A stretch of DNA of 64,000 bases from Gracilinema caldarium DSM 7334 (GTDB lineage: Bacteria > Spirochaetota > Spirochaetia > Treponematales > Breznakiellaceae): contig NC_015732.1 in NCBI RefSeq assembly GCF_000219725.1, positions 1,240,001-1,304,000 on the forward strand, written 5' to 3'. Positions 27,276-35,041 of this stretch are shown here, one piece after another (the stretch's first letter is position 1; every line of letters starts with the position of its first letter). Position numbers and translations under genes: made by a program. The notes beneath the pieces were generated by a model. It was not told the origin of the DNA and searched no databases. It saw nothing but the letters and a program-made list of their open reading frames with translations.

Positions 27276-27706
27276 AAGAGAGCCTCGAGTTCTGGACCGG
27301 TAATCTTAATGTTGCGTTCACCCTCGGCAAGAACCTTCATTACAATTCTAATAGTATATTCAGGCAGAAGACTGTGTATTCGTTCGCTCCATTCGATAAC
27401 ACAAATCCCATCCCCATATATCAATTCATCCATACCTATTGCTATGGCATCTTCTTCACCTTCGAGCCGGTAGCAATCTATATGATAAAGGGGGTATATA
27501 CCGTTGTATTCACTTATAATCGTATAGGTAGGGCTTGTAACTGGTTCTGTAATACCCAAGCTCTGGGCAATCCCTTTGGTGAAGGTTGTTTTCCCAGCGG
27601 CAAGGCCCCCTTCAAGAGCAAGCACCGATCCCCTTGTAAGCACGCTACCAATCCGCATCCCTAAGGCGATGGTTTCATCTTCGGTCCGGGTAATGTATTC
27701 GATCAG
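27272..27706 (-). CDS. tsaE: tRNA threonylcarbamoyladenosine biosynthesis ATPase TsaE, probable CTG start
   Basis: TsaE is the P-loop ATPase of the t6A complex. Walker A is GGLAAGKTT, and SPTYTIISEY and the DCYRLEGEEDA segment are family signatures. Counting from the first ATG (27658) gives 128 residues and cuts off the usual N-terminal strand. Reading on upstream gives EYITRTEDETIALG, which aligns with family N-termini, and runs to a CTG at 27704-27706 that overlaps the previous gene's TGA as CTGA. GAGGGGG sits a few bases before that CTG. With the CTG start the product is 144 residues, the normal size. The exact initiator is inferred. Confidence 0.85.
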   Translation of the reverse strand: MIEYITRTEDETIALGMRIGSVLTRGSVLALEGGLAAGKTTFTKGIAQSLGITEPVTSPTYTIISEYNGIYPLYHIDCYRLEGEEDAIAIGMDELIYGDGICVIEWSERIHSLLPEYTIRIVMKVLAEGERNIKITGPELEALL

Positions 27707-28029
27707 GGCAGGGCCCCCTCGGCATCGAGTTCGGCAATTTTGGTACGCAGGCTGTGAATGAGTGGTAAAAGGGGATATTCAACATGGTCCATGAGAGAAA
27801 CGGAAATATGCTTTTTCCCCATGGGATTAGTTTCTATGACAAATTCTATGCGTTTTTCGACCGGTTTATGCATTAGTTCCATTACCGCTGTCCCATAAAA
27901 AACACGGCGATAATAAATATGGGTTTCTTTACGGTTAATATCTTTTAGCTCTACTATCTTCATCGTATCTAAATTGTACGGTTTCCTATATTCTCCGTCA
28001 ATCCTGGTCATACTCAAAAACCAGAGCAT
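27703..28029 (-). CDS. Small conserved protein of unknown function
   Basis: I do not recognise this family. The core (MKIVELKDINRKETHIYYRR, then FYGTAVMELMHKPVEKRIEF) is a compact alpha/beta protein of about 86 residues, ending in a helix (LLPLIHSLRTKIAELDAEG). Three starts are possible: ATG at 28029, at 28011, or at 27963. The last gives the most natural N-terminus, but no start has a convincing ribosome site and the two longer ones overlap the PilZ gene. It is cytoplasmic, has no cysteines, and lies between PilZ and tsaE in one unit. Confidence 0.7.
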   Translation of the reverse strand: MLWFLSMTRIDGEYRKPYNLDTMKIVELKDINRKETHIYYRRVFYGTAVMELMHKPVEKRIEFVIETNPMGKKHISVSLMDHVEYPLLPLIHSLRTKIAELDAEGALP

Positions 28030-29092
28030 TTATGGTATTTAAGGTTTTTCGGGGTAATTTAACAAATTGGATATGCATGATACCGCCAATTCCACCGGTT
28101 TTATTGGTCCGGATCACTCTGCCTAGGGCTGCATGGCTTCGGTCATGGTCATCATCAAATTCGATTTTAAGGTAATTCCCAGGAGGCAGGGCAGCGGCAC
28201 TTTTTATTGCACAGCCGCCCGCTGAAATATCAAGGATGGTTCCAAGGCTTCTTCTATCATCGACGAGGGTCTTTTTTTCAATCTTTCTGCCAACCTGCCG
28301 CTGTTCTATTCTGACTAAAGAAAAGAAACAAGAGATATGGGTTTGTTTCCGTTTAAAACGCCGGTTTGGTAAGGCTTCTATTTTTTCTGAATGGGCTAAT
28401 TGTAGAGCTGGCCCTCGGGGAGTATCAATAGTCGCAATGACTCTGCTTTCCATTCGGTAACCCTGGCTTGACTTTGAATAGAATGAAAGCTGTATCTTCG
28501 CACCCCTTGAAAGGCGGATAGGAGTTCCAACCGCACTGCGAGGGCTTTCTACAAGTAATTCTTCTCCTTTAGCAGATATAATTTTAACCGGATAGGTTTC
28601 CCCCTTAGGACTGGTAAGGGTAGCGGGCATATTATCAGGTAATTTCCTACTAGAAGTTATTTTTCCAGTGTTGCTCCGTACTGCCTCTACCCGATTCCGA
28701 ATTGAGAACAGCAAAGATTTTTGTTCCTCTGCTATGGTTTCTGTTTCTGCACCTTTTTCAATAGCTCGGAATGCATGTTTAAATGTCTTATCAAGCAATG
28801 TTGGATTAGTAAGGGTAATTTCAGGATCCGTTATCCCTTCGGTTCTAAACGCCCATTCTAAAAGATTTATTTGATCACGATTAAGCCCTAAAGCAGTTGC
28901 AGCCCTACGGAGGGCAAATTTACTGAATCTTCTTGGGCTCGTTCCCTTTTTACTAGAGGTTTTTCCAATTCCATTCCGGGCAATATTAATAGTGCTCATC
29001 ACAATGATAAAGACAACAATAATAACCAGAACGATGATCATGCTTCTGGGATCATTTTCCTTGAAATAGGGCGATTGCAACAAAAAGATCAT
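27998..29092 (-). CDS. Membrane-anchored PilZ domain c-di-GMP receptor
   Basis: The 364-residue protein has one N-terminal transmembrane segment at 18-34 (SMIIVLVIIVVFIIVMS) and a basic linker. A helical middle region covers about 55-150. Residues 165-235 form a YcgR-N-like beta region, and the PilZ domain follows from about 240. The two c-di-GMP-binding motifs are both present: RRFKR at 244-248 and DISAGG at 288-293. It probably tunes motility in response to c-di-GMP, as spirochaete PilZ proteins do. It lies 14 bp after the gene downstream of fliD and shares an operon with an HD-GYP phosphodiesterase. Confidence 0.9.
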   Translation of the reverse strand: MIFLLQSPYFKENDPRSMIIVLVIIVVFIIVMSTINIARNGIGKTSSKKGTSPRRFSKFALRRAATALGLNRDQINLLEWAFRTEGITDPEITLTNPTLLDKTFKHAFRAIEKGAETETIAEEQKSLLFSIRNRVEAVRSNTGKITSSRKLPDNMPATLTSPKGETYPVKIISAKGEELLVESPRSAVGTPIRLSRGAKIQLSFYSKSSQGYRMESRVIATIDTPRGPALQLAHSEKIEALPNRRFKRKQTHISCFFSLVRIEQRQVGRKIEKKTLVDDRRSLGTILDISAGGCAIKSAAALPPGNYLKIEFDDDHDRSHAALGRVIRTNKTGGIGGIMHIQFVKLPRKTLNTINALVFEYDQD

Positions 29093-29106
29093 AATAGATA
29101 TACTTC

Positions 29107-29922
29107 CTAAGAGCTTGCAATAAGGGGAGCCAAAGCTCCCTGTAGGGATCTCAGCCGGGGGGCAATTTCATATTCGGCAAGATCGCCCACAAGTACTGTA
29201 TCTTTTACTTCATACGCAGCAAGCAATTCCTGCAATATGGTCCCAATTTCCTCGAGGAGCGGTTTGAGCGAGTCTGTTTTAATTTCTAAAAAGGTGAGAA
29301 GCGGAAGCAATCTAAAGAACTTGCCCATAATAACGGTGAAGATCTGAAGGCTTTCAATAACATGCCGATCTTTACCGGTCTGAAGGTCGAGGGGAAGGTT
29401 TTCCATTCTTTGTATTGTTTCATCAAGCAGTTTATGAACCATCTGAGCCGCCTGCAGAGGGTCTTCTAATTCACCAAGTCGTTCTAAAATAATACTTTCA
29501 AGCCCATTAAAGGTTATACCTTGTCCCGAGCATGCATTGTTTAAAAATTGTCCGAGTTCAGCGTCTCGATCCATAATAAAACGCATGCTTACTGAATCGG
29601 ACCAGCTTTTTATCAATTCCTGCCGTTCCTGAAAGGATGCATCCTGAAGTTGCTGCACAAGTTTTAATGCTTCTTGTAAAGCCTGATGATATAATTCAAC
29701 CCAGCTCGAAGCTTGAATATCGAGTTGTTCTATCTTTTCCAGATCCATGCTATACAGTTGTTCCAATGCATCTGCACCTATAGAAGAACCATTTATGGAA
29801 AGTCCGCTGACGCTAAACCCCCGATTTTCAAGCCAGAGTTCCAGATTGATAAGCAATTCTCCGAGTGTTTTTTCCGTTTCTACTACCAGATCTGTACTAT
29901 TACCATTAATAGTTACCTGCAT
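29107..29922 (-). CDS. Unknown protein encoded directly downstream of fliD
   Basis: No family is recognised. Residues 1-55 look like a small beta-grasp-type fold (MQVTINGNSTDLVVETEKTL, then FSVSGLSINGSSIG). The remaining 215 residues are acidic and helical with leucine-rich stretches (ELYHQALQEALKLVQQLQ, MGKFFRLLPLLTFLEI). There is no signal peptide. It starts 8 bp after fliD and ends 14 bp before the PilZ gene. A role in flagellar assembly, for example as a FliD chaperone or an export-linked factor, is plausible from position only. Confidence 0.65.
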   Translation of the reverse strand: MQVTINGNSTDLVVETEKTLGELLINLELWLENRGFSVSGLSINGSSIGADALEQLYSMDLEKIEQLDIQASSWVELYHQALQEALKLVQQLQDASFQERQELIKSWSDSVSMRFIMDRDAELGQFLNNACSGQGITFNGLESIILERLGELEDPLQAAQMVHKLLDETIQRMENLPLDLQTGKDRHVIESLQIFTVIMGKFFRLLPLLTFLEIKTDSLKPLLEEIGTILQELLAAYEVKDTVLVGDLAEYEIAPRLRSLQGALAPLIASS

Positions 29923-29930
29923 AGCTGCTC

Positions 29931-31901
29931 CTACTGATTCGATGATTTACTGAATTGATCAAGGGATGATGAGGTCTTTTCCATGCTGTTTAAAGCGCCT
30001 TCCATTTTCCCATATTGCTGTTTGAGACTTTGTTCTTTTGCCGCGAGCTGTTTATCGAGGTTTTCTATCCGTTTTTCTTCCTGGCTTATTCTACTGTCCA
30101 GTCCGCTGGTTTTAAGTGCTATGATGCCCCCTGTTTGGACATAGGGGCGGATAAGGCTGTCCAGCGCATAGGCAAAACCGGAATCGACAATTAGGTCGCC
30201 GTCTGTATCCTTGCCAAACAGTTCCTTAACTGCTGGCAGCTTACTTTGCAATGCCTGGTCGAGCACTTTTTCGTCAATTTCAAGGTAGCCCCTGAGCCGG
30301 CTTGCATCATAACCCTGGCTGGAACCGGCCTTTCGGACATCGGTACTGACTCCAATCTGGGCCAGCATGGCCATATCCCGTTCCAGAGATGTGGGGTAAC
30401 TTGAGGTCGCCAGCCGTTGCAGGGTAGATTTAACAGTATTCAGGGTAGAATCCCCTTGCAGGGTTCCCAGTTTCTTTTTAAGCTCTTCCTGTTCATCCTT
30501 GGTGAGGTAGCTTAACTCTTGAATTATTTTATCATCATTTCTGGTTAGAACGTTCAGATCTGCTAAGAGCCGATTATAGTTCGCTACAAGACCAATGATG
30601 GCATCCTTGGAAGCCTGACGGTCCGGTTCCACGTTCAGTTTTACAGGCTTATCGCTTGAGCCTTTCAACGTTAAGGTAACTGAAGGGATAAGATCATCGA
30701 TGGTATTAGATGAACGAGTAACCTGGATTCCATCCATCGAAAGCATCGCATCACCAGCGGTGGATACGGCATGGAGAGGCCTTAGTCCTTCATTGGCTTC
30801 ACTGTCATAAATACGAAGATTTTGTAAGGCGATGTCCCGATGCGTATTTTTATTGATGACCGAAATAGAAGCAATAGTTTTTCCATCGCTGATATCGGTA
30901 ACTTTATATTGATAGCTCTTATATTCATTGCTATCGCTTATGGGCGGAAGCAATTTTGTGGTCCCATCGGTAAATGCCAGCTGTATGACATCCAGCGTAT
31001 CAACCCGCTTTGGCTGGGGTGGGGGAGTATAGGGAGGCAAGGTAATAGCTACCGGATCGTTTTCTATGGTTATACCGCCATAGGTTATGCTTCCGGGAAT
31101 GGGAATTTCCGGCCCCGATGGCGGGCCAGGGTCCTGGTTTGAAGTATCAGGTTTTACGTTGGTTGCGATTTCATAGGAAAGCATGAGCCCACTACGATTC
31201 GGGAGGGCTGGACTAATGACAAATTGTTTGGTCGAACCTGCGGGTATGGTTAGCGGGTCTTTTGCCAGGGTTCTGCTGACCGAGTCTATCCGTTCTACCA
31301 TGCCGGAATTCAAGGCTAGTTTTTCTGCATCCTCTTTAAAAGTCAGCCTATTTCCAGAACCAGTTTTTAAAGACTCGATAAGTAACGACTTCGTTCCTGG
31401 TTCAACCGTAATGACATCTGCCCGCAGTATATCCCGGCCCCGTTTATTCAGGGCTTCGGCGAAATCTTTAAGGCTTCCGCCGCGGTAGGTAAAGCTAAGG
31501 CTATCCTTACCGACTCCAAGCGTATAGTTCCCGGGGGCGACTGTATAATTTTCAGGTAATGGGTTTGATAAAAAGCGATCTGCCGTTGCAATCTGCTTAA
31601 CAATAAAAGAACGTTCCTGTTCTGCTGCATCCCGGCCTGCAGTACCGGTAATAACCGATTCGTCCGCAGACTTTACAATCCGTTCGGTAAAGGGACTTTG
31701 AAAAGAGTAGAGATTCCGGGCACTTTCCCGGAGACTGGTCATACGACGGCCGATATCCTGCCAGGTGGTTTTTTCAGTTTTTAAATTTTCTACGTTTTTT
31801 TGAGCCCGTTCCTTTGGTATCCGTTCGACCTTCATCAGGTCTTCGATGAGTTTATCGGTATCGTAACGGCTTTTAACTCCGGGAATATATATGTCCGACA
31901 T
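29931..31901 (-). CDS. fliD: Flagellar filament cap protein FliD
   Basis: FliD caps the growing filament and promotes flagellin folding. The 656-residue protein begins MSDIYIPGVKSRYDTDKLIE and has the FliD_N region with coiled-coil (EDLMKVERIPKERAQKNVEN). The FliD_C half includes VNLTLKGS-like and LVANYNRLLADLNVL segments. The C-terminal coiled coil (LDSRISQEEKRIENLDKQLA) is typical. A proline- and glycine-rich insert near 270-300 (PDTSNQDPGPPSGPEIPIPG) makes it longer than enteric FliD. It follows flaG by 26 bp. Confidence 0.93.
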   Translation of the reverse strand: MSDIYIPGVKSRYDTDKLIEDLMKVERIPKERAQKNVENLKTEKTTWQDIGRRMTSLRESARNLYSFQSPFTERIVKSADESVITGTAGRDAAEQERSFIVKQIATADRFLSNPLPENYTVAPGNYTLGVGKDSLSFTYRGGSLKDFAEALNKRGRDILRADVITVEPGTKSLLIESLKTGSGNRLTFKEDAEKLALNSGMVERIDSVSRTLAKDPLTIPAGSTKQFVISPALPNRSGLMLSYEIATNVKPDTSNQDPGPPSGPEIPIPGSITYGGITIENDPVAITLPPYTPPPQPKRVDTLDVIQLAFTDGTTKLLPPISDSNEYKSYQYKVTDISDGKTIASISVINKNTHRDIALQNLRIYDSEANEGLRPLHAVSTAGDAMLSMDGIQVTRSSNTIDDLIPSVTLTLKGSSDKPVKLNVEPDRQASKDAIIGLVANYNRLLADLNVLTRNDDKIIQELSYLTKDEQEELKKKLGTLQGDSTLNTVKSTLQRLATSSYPTSLERDMAMLAQIGVSTDVRKAGSSQGYDASRLRGYLEIDEKVLDQALQSKLPAVKELFGKDTDGDLIVDSGFAYALDSLIRPYVQTGGIIALKTSGLDSRISQEEKRIENLDKQLAAKEQSLKQQYGKMEGALNSMEKTSSSLDQFSKSSNQ

Positions 31902-31927
31902 CGGTCCTTCTATGGTTCCGCTTGTGA

Positions 31928-32302
31928 TTATACGGTCTGGTCAAAAAGAAGCCCCAGGGTTTCTTTTATACGTTGATGTAATCTTTGCATCTCTTCAGGC
32001 GGAAGTTCCTTAATCACCTTATCGGTAGAAGGATCAATAACCTTGACAATCACTTCTTTTGTCTTGTAATCCACGACAAAGCGCAGTTTTCTGCTGAAGG
32101 CAAGGCTGATTTTTTCCAGCTCATCAGCAATATTTTGCAGATCATGTACTGAAGTGGTTCCCGACAAGGATGCTTCAAAGGAGGAAGGGGCTTCCATGCT
32201 GCCTTCCGTAACAGGTATATGGGCCTGGGGAACAGGTCCACGGTCTTGCGGGAGTCCTATCGCAGGATATCCGTATCCTACGGTACTTATGTGCATACCC
32301 AT
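31928..32302 (-). CDS. flaG: FlaG family flagellar protein
   Basis: The 124-residue protein has a low-complexity N-terminal half and a C-terminal FlaG domain. In the latter, an amphipathic helix (LQNIADELEKISLAF) is followed by two strands (LRFVVDYKTKEVIVKVID) and the motif KVIKELPPEEMQRLHQRI. FlaG proteins influence filament length. The start is taken as ATG 32300-32302, preceded by AAGGGGG; an upstream ATG at 32341 lacks a ribosome site. It heads the operon that runs through fliD to the HD-GYP gene. Confidence 0.85.
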   Translation of the reverse strand: MGMHISTVGYGYPAIGLPQDRGPVPQAHIPVTEGSMEAPSSFEASLSGTTSVHDLQNIADELEKISLAFSRKLRFVVDYKTKEVIVKVIDPSTDKVIKELPPEEMQRLHQRIKETLGLLFDQTV

Positions 32303-32373
32303 AGGTACCCCCTTATACAAAATGAATAAAAGCACTTCCAAAAACAGTCATGTTTTTAAAGCGCTCTTTATTG

Positions 32374-32408
32374 CAAGAAAAACGAGGGAAGGGCGCGAAC
32401 TTCCCCCG
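32374..32408 (-). terminator. Terminator downstream of the first flaB
   Basis: On the minus strand CGGGGGAAG (32400-32408) pairs with CTTCCCTCG (32383-32391), with one G-U, and is followed by TTTTTCTTG. It separates flaB from the flaG-fliD operon. Confidence 0.82.
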
Positions 32409-32469
32409 TTCTTCGCTTTCCAAAAGACGACGTCCAGATGTCTCTTGGGTAGCTTAATTATTTTTTTAA

Positions 32470-33324
32470 TTAACCAAGAAGCTGCATGACCGACTGGGTC
32501 CGGGTGTTAGCCTGGGCCAGCATCGCTGTACCTGCCTGAGACAGGATCTGATTCTTGGTATACTCGACCATTTCCGACGCCATGTTGACATCCCTAATCC
32601 GGGATTCAGAAGCCTGAAGATTTTCAGCAGCAATAGCAACGCCCTTGGCAGCCATTTCAAAGCGGTTCTGATATGCGCCAAGATCGGCCCGCTGTTTGGA
32701 TACCTGCTTTAATGCTGAATCCAGTTTGCCAATGGTCTGATTTGCCGCTTCAGGTGTGGCGATGGAAACAATCCCTGCATCACCCTGAGCACCCTGAAGA
32801 CCAAGGGCCTGTGCGGTCATGGTTCCAATGTAAACCCGCTCGTTCTGGTCCATATTTGCGCCAACCTGTAATTGCATCACCCGATTCACTGCAGAATCCC
32901 GGGCGAACGCACCGGTCAGAATGTTCATACCATTGAACTGGGCATGGCTGGCAATCCGGTTGATTTCATCGACCAACTGGGAAACTTCGACCTGGATCTG
33001 CATGCGGTCTTCATCGGTATAGATACCGTTGGCAGACTGTACCGAGAGTTCCCGGATCCGGTGCAGGATGTCCTGGGTTTCCTGGAGGTATCCTTCAGTG
33101 GTCTGGATGAAGGATACACCATTTTCTATATTGCGCTGTGCCTGGTTTAAGCCCCGGATCTGTCCCCGCATTTTTTCGGAAACAGCAAGCCCGGATGCAT
33201 CGTCCCCAGCTTTGTTAATACGCTGACCGGAACTCAGCTTCTCGATGTTTTTTGCTACATCGGCCTGAGTAACACCAAGCTGACGGTTGGCGTACATGGC
33301 GCTCATGTTGTGATTAATGATCAT
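32470..33324 (-). CDS. flaB: Flagellin FlaB (periplasmic flagellar filament core)
   Basis: The 284-residue protein begins [20 protein letters not shown]. It has the flagellin D0/D1 signatures ([48 protein letters not shown]) and the C-terminal helix ([20 protein letters not shown] ... [14 protein letters not shown]). There is no signal peptide; export is by the flagellar apparatus. The start is ATG 33322-33324 with GGAGGG 5 nt before it. It has its own leader of about 150 nt, a weak sigma-28-like promoter and a terminator. It is about as long as the second FlaB (286 residues) and clearly paralogous to it. Confidence 0.97.
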   Translation of the reverse strand: MIINHNMSAMYANRQLGVTQADVAKNIEKLSSGQRINKAGDDASGLAVSEKMRGQIRGLNQAQRNIENGVSFIQTTEGYLQETQDILHRIRELSVQSANGIYTDEDRMQIQVEVSQLVDEINRIASHAQFNGMNILTGAFARDSAVNRVMQLQVGANMDQNERVYIGTMTAQALGLQGAQGDAGIVSIATPEAANQTIGKLDSALKQVSKQRADLGAYQNRFEMAAKGVAIAAENLQASESRIRDVNMASEMVEYTKNQILSQAGTAMLAQANTRTQSVMQLLG

Positions 33325-33350
33325 ATGACCCTCCTTGCGATAGTACCTTT

Positions 33351-33364
33351 GGCTATCCGTAGCC
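33351..33364 (-). promoter_or_regulatory. Candidate CsrA-binding hairpin in the first flaB leader
   Basis: In RNA sense GGCTA and TAGCC form a 5-bp stem around the loop CGGA, so a GGA triplet is exposed in the loop, as CsrA requires. It lies 26 nt upstream of the ATG, and the GGAGGG ribosome site would be the second contact. Confidence 0.6.
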
Positions 33365-33482
33365 TTCGGTCGCTCCATAGGTTTGGAATTGTCCTTGGGG
33401 GGTCGCGCCTATCCCTGAACAGTTCCAACACGGAACGGAGCAGTCTTCGATACCTCAAAGGCTACTCTATACCGCCCCATGG

Positions 33483-33510
33483 TTATCGTGAGGGTGTTTT
33501 TCAAAGATCA
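33483..33510 (-). promoter_or_regulatory. Weak sigma-28-like promoter of the first flaB
   Basis: On the minus strand TGATCTTT (33503-33510) and CACGATAA (33483-33490) are 12 bp apart. They match TAAAGTTT at five of eight and GCCGATAA at six of eight positions. The spacing and the leader length of about 150 nt equal those of the other flaB. Confidence 0.45.
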
Positions 33511-33514
33511 TGCT

Positions 33515-33543
33515 AGGGGGTGCTGTACTATCACAGTCCCCCT
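33515..33543. repeat. Inverted repeat between the two flaB genes
   Basis: AGGGGG and CCCCCT flank inner arms CTGT and ACAG. The stem is strong but no T run follows on the minus strand. It may protect or process the 3' end of the upstream flaB transcript, and it abuts the next flaB promoter. Confidence 0.55.
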
Positions 33544-33565
33544 AATTACCTAATAATGTACTACG

Positions 33566-34426
33566 CTACTGGAGAAGTTGCAAGACCGAATTTGTTCTCT
33601 GGTTTGCCTGAGCCAGCATAGCAGTACCAGACTGGGAGAGAATCTGATTCTTCATATAAGATACCATCTGGTTAGCCATATCAGTATCACGGATACGGGA
33701 TTCGGCAGCCTGCAGATTCTCCGCCCCAATGTCGATACCGCGGATCGCATGTTCAAGCCGGTTCTGGTAGGCCCCAAGGTCAGCCCGCTGCTTGTTGACC
33801 TTCTTAAGAGCTTCGTCCAGGGTTCCGATGGACCGGTTTGCACTATCGGGGCTGGCAAGGGACAGGATGGTTCCATCACCGAAGTTCCGAATGCCCAAAC
33901 CGGAAGCGGTCATGGTCCCGATATAGACCCGTTCACGCTGGTCCATGTTGGCCCCGATATGGAACCACATAGATGCGGTAACCACATTTTCGCCGGTGGC
34001 ACGAGCAAAGCGTCCGGTGAGCATGTTCATGCCGTTGAACTGGGCATGGCTTGCAATGCGGTCAATTTCATCCACGAGCTGGGAAACTTCCACCTGGATC
34101 TGCATCCGGTCTTCATCGGTATAGATACCGTTTGCGGACTGGACTGCCAGTTCACGGAGCCGCTGGATGATGTCCTGGGTTTCCTGGAGGTAGCCTTCGC
34201 TGGTCTGGATAAAGGAAATGCCGTTAGCCGCATTGGTTGATGCTTGGTTTAAACCCCGGATCTGGCTCCGCATTTTTTCGGAAACCGCGAGGCCGGAAGC
34301 ATCGTCGCCGGCGCGATTGATTCTTAGTCCAGAGGAAAGTTTTTCCATATCCTTGGACAAAGCCGATTGGGTAACCTTGAGGGAGCGGTCTGCGTACATC
34401 GCGCTCAGGTTGTGGTTGATGATCAT
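33566..34426 (-). CDS. flaB: Flagellin FlaB paralogue (periplasmic flagellar filament core)
   Basis: The 286-residue protein starts [20 protein letters not shown]. It shares with the other FlaB the motifs [40 protein letters not shown] and [20 protein letters not shown]. The start is ATG 34424-34426 with AGGAGG 5 nt upstream. Spirochaetes normally carry several FlaB proteins that together form the filament core under a FlaA sheath. Its promoter fits sigma-28 well, and its leader of about 150 nt holds a strong CsrA-type hairpin, so transcription and translation both appear tied to flagellar assembly. Confidence 0.97.
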   Translation of the reverse strand: MIINHNLSAMYADRSLKVTQSALSKDMEKLSSGLRINRAGDDASGLAVSEKMRSQIRGLNQASTNAANGISFIQTSEGYLQETQDIIQRLRELAVQSANGIYTDEDRMQIQVEVSQLVDEIDRIASHAQFNGMNMLTGRFARATGENVVTASMWFHIGANMDQRERVYIGTMTASGLGIRNFGDGTILSLASPDSANRSIGTLDEALKKVNKQRADLGAYQNRLEHAIRGIDIGAENLQAAESRIRDTDMANQMVSYMKNQILSQSGTAMLAQANQRTNSVLQLLQ

Positions 34427-34451
34427 GTCATCCTCCTTGATAGTATGATCA

Positions 34452-34473
34452 GCGGAGGCATCCGTGTCTCCGC
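34452..34473 (-). promoter_or_regulatory. Candidate CsrA-binding hairpin in the second flaB leader
   Basis: In RNA sense GCGGAG pairs with CTCCGC around the loop ACACGGATGC. The loop resembles the high-affinity CsrA ligand core ACARGGAUGU at eight of ten positions. It is 25 nt upstream of the ATG, with the AGGAGG ribosome site in between. Confidence 0.7.
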
Positions 34474-34583
34474 ATAAATCCCACAAAAAATGCTCAATAT
34501 TTTGTCAAATACGCCGATCTTCCTACTAGGGGAAGTTCGTCATGTTCGTCCCTTTGGAGGGACCCCATGATGAAGCATTTCCA

Positions 34584-34611
34584 TTATCGGAAAGTTGGCT
34601 CAGAAACTTGA
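34584..34611 (-). promoter_or_regulatory. Sigma-28 (FliA)-type promoter of the second flaB
   Basis: On the minus strand TCAAGTTT (34604-34611) matches TAAAGTTT at seven of eight positions and TCCGATAA (34584-34591) matches GCCGATAA at seven of eight, with a 12-bp gap. It predicts a leader of about 150 nt. Confidence 0.75.
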
Positions 34612-34618
34612 GCTTTTT

Positions 34619-34951
34619 TTACGATTTTTTCAGGGTGGATAGATACGACAAGGCCCGTTCCAGGGCTTTAATACGGAACGACTCATAATGCTGAGGCTGG
34701 GCGAGGTGTTCTAAAGTATGGTGTTGAGAGCCAAGCTGTTCTGTTAAAATAACATCCCCCAGAATCGTATGTTCCAGATTGATGGCATAAAAGGGGGCTT
34801 TTGCGCCGGGTTCAAAAAAGAGAAGCCGATACTGGTAGGTTGCGCCTTTCGAGCCCGACACAGCAACCACCGAGTATCCCGCCACTTCGAAGCGTTCCAG
34901 GGTCCCAAGGGCAACCTGGGACATCCATGACAGATCTTTGATCTCTTCCAT
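34619..34951 (-). CDS. Small cytoplasmic protein of unknown function
   Basis: No family is recognised in this 110-residue protein. A short helix (KDLSWMSQVALGTLERFEV) is followed by a beta-rich core (YSVVAVSGSKGATYQYRLLF, then FYAINLEHTILGDVIL) and a C-terminal helix (FRIKALERALSYLSTLKKS). There is no signal peptide or membrane segment. It sits alone between the flaB promoter and the RarA gene on the same strand. Confidence 0.65.
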   Translation of the reverse strand: MEEIKDLSWMSQVALGTLERFEVAGYSVVAVSGSKGATYQYRLLFFEPGAKAPFYAINLEHTILGDVILTEQLGSQHHTLEHLAQPQHYESFRIKALERALSYLSTLKKS

Positions 34952-35041
34952 GCCATTCTCTCTGGTTTAACTGTAGGACCCTTGAGCTGGGGATGCAAGG
35001 GGAAGGTCACTAATTATGATCTTCGGAAAAGCTCCTTAGGA

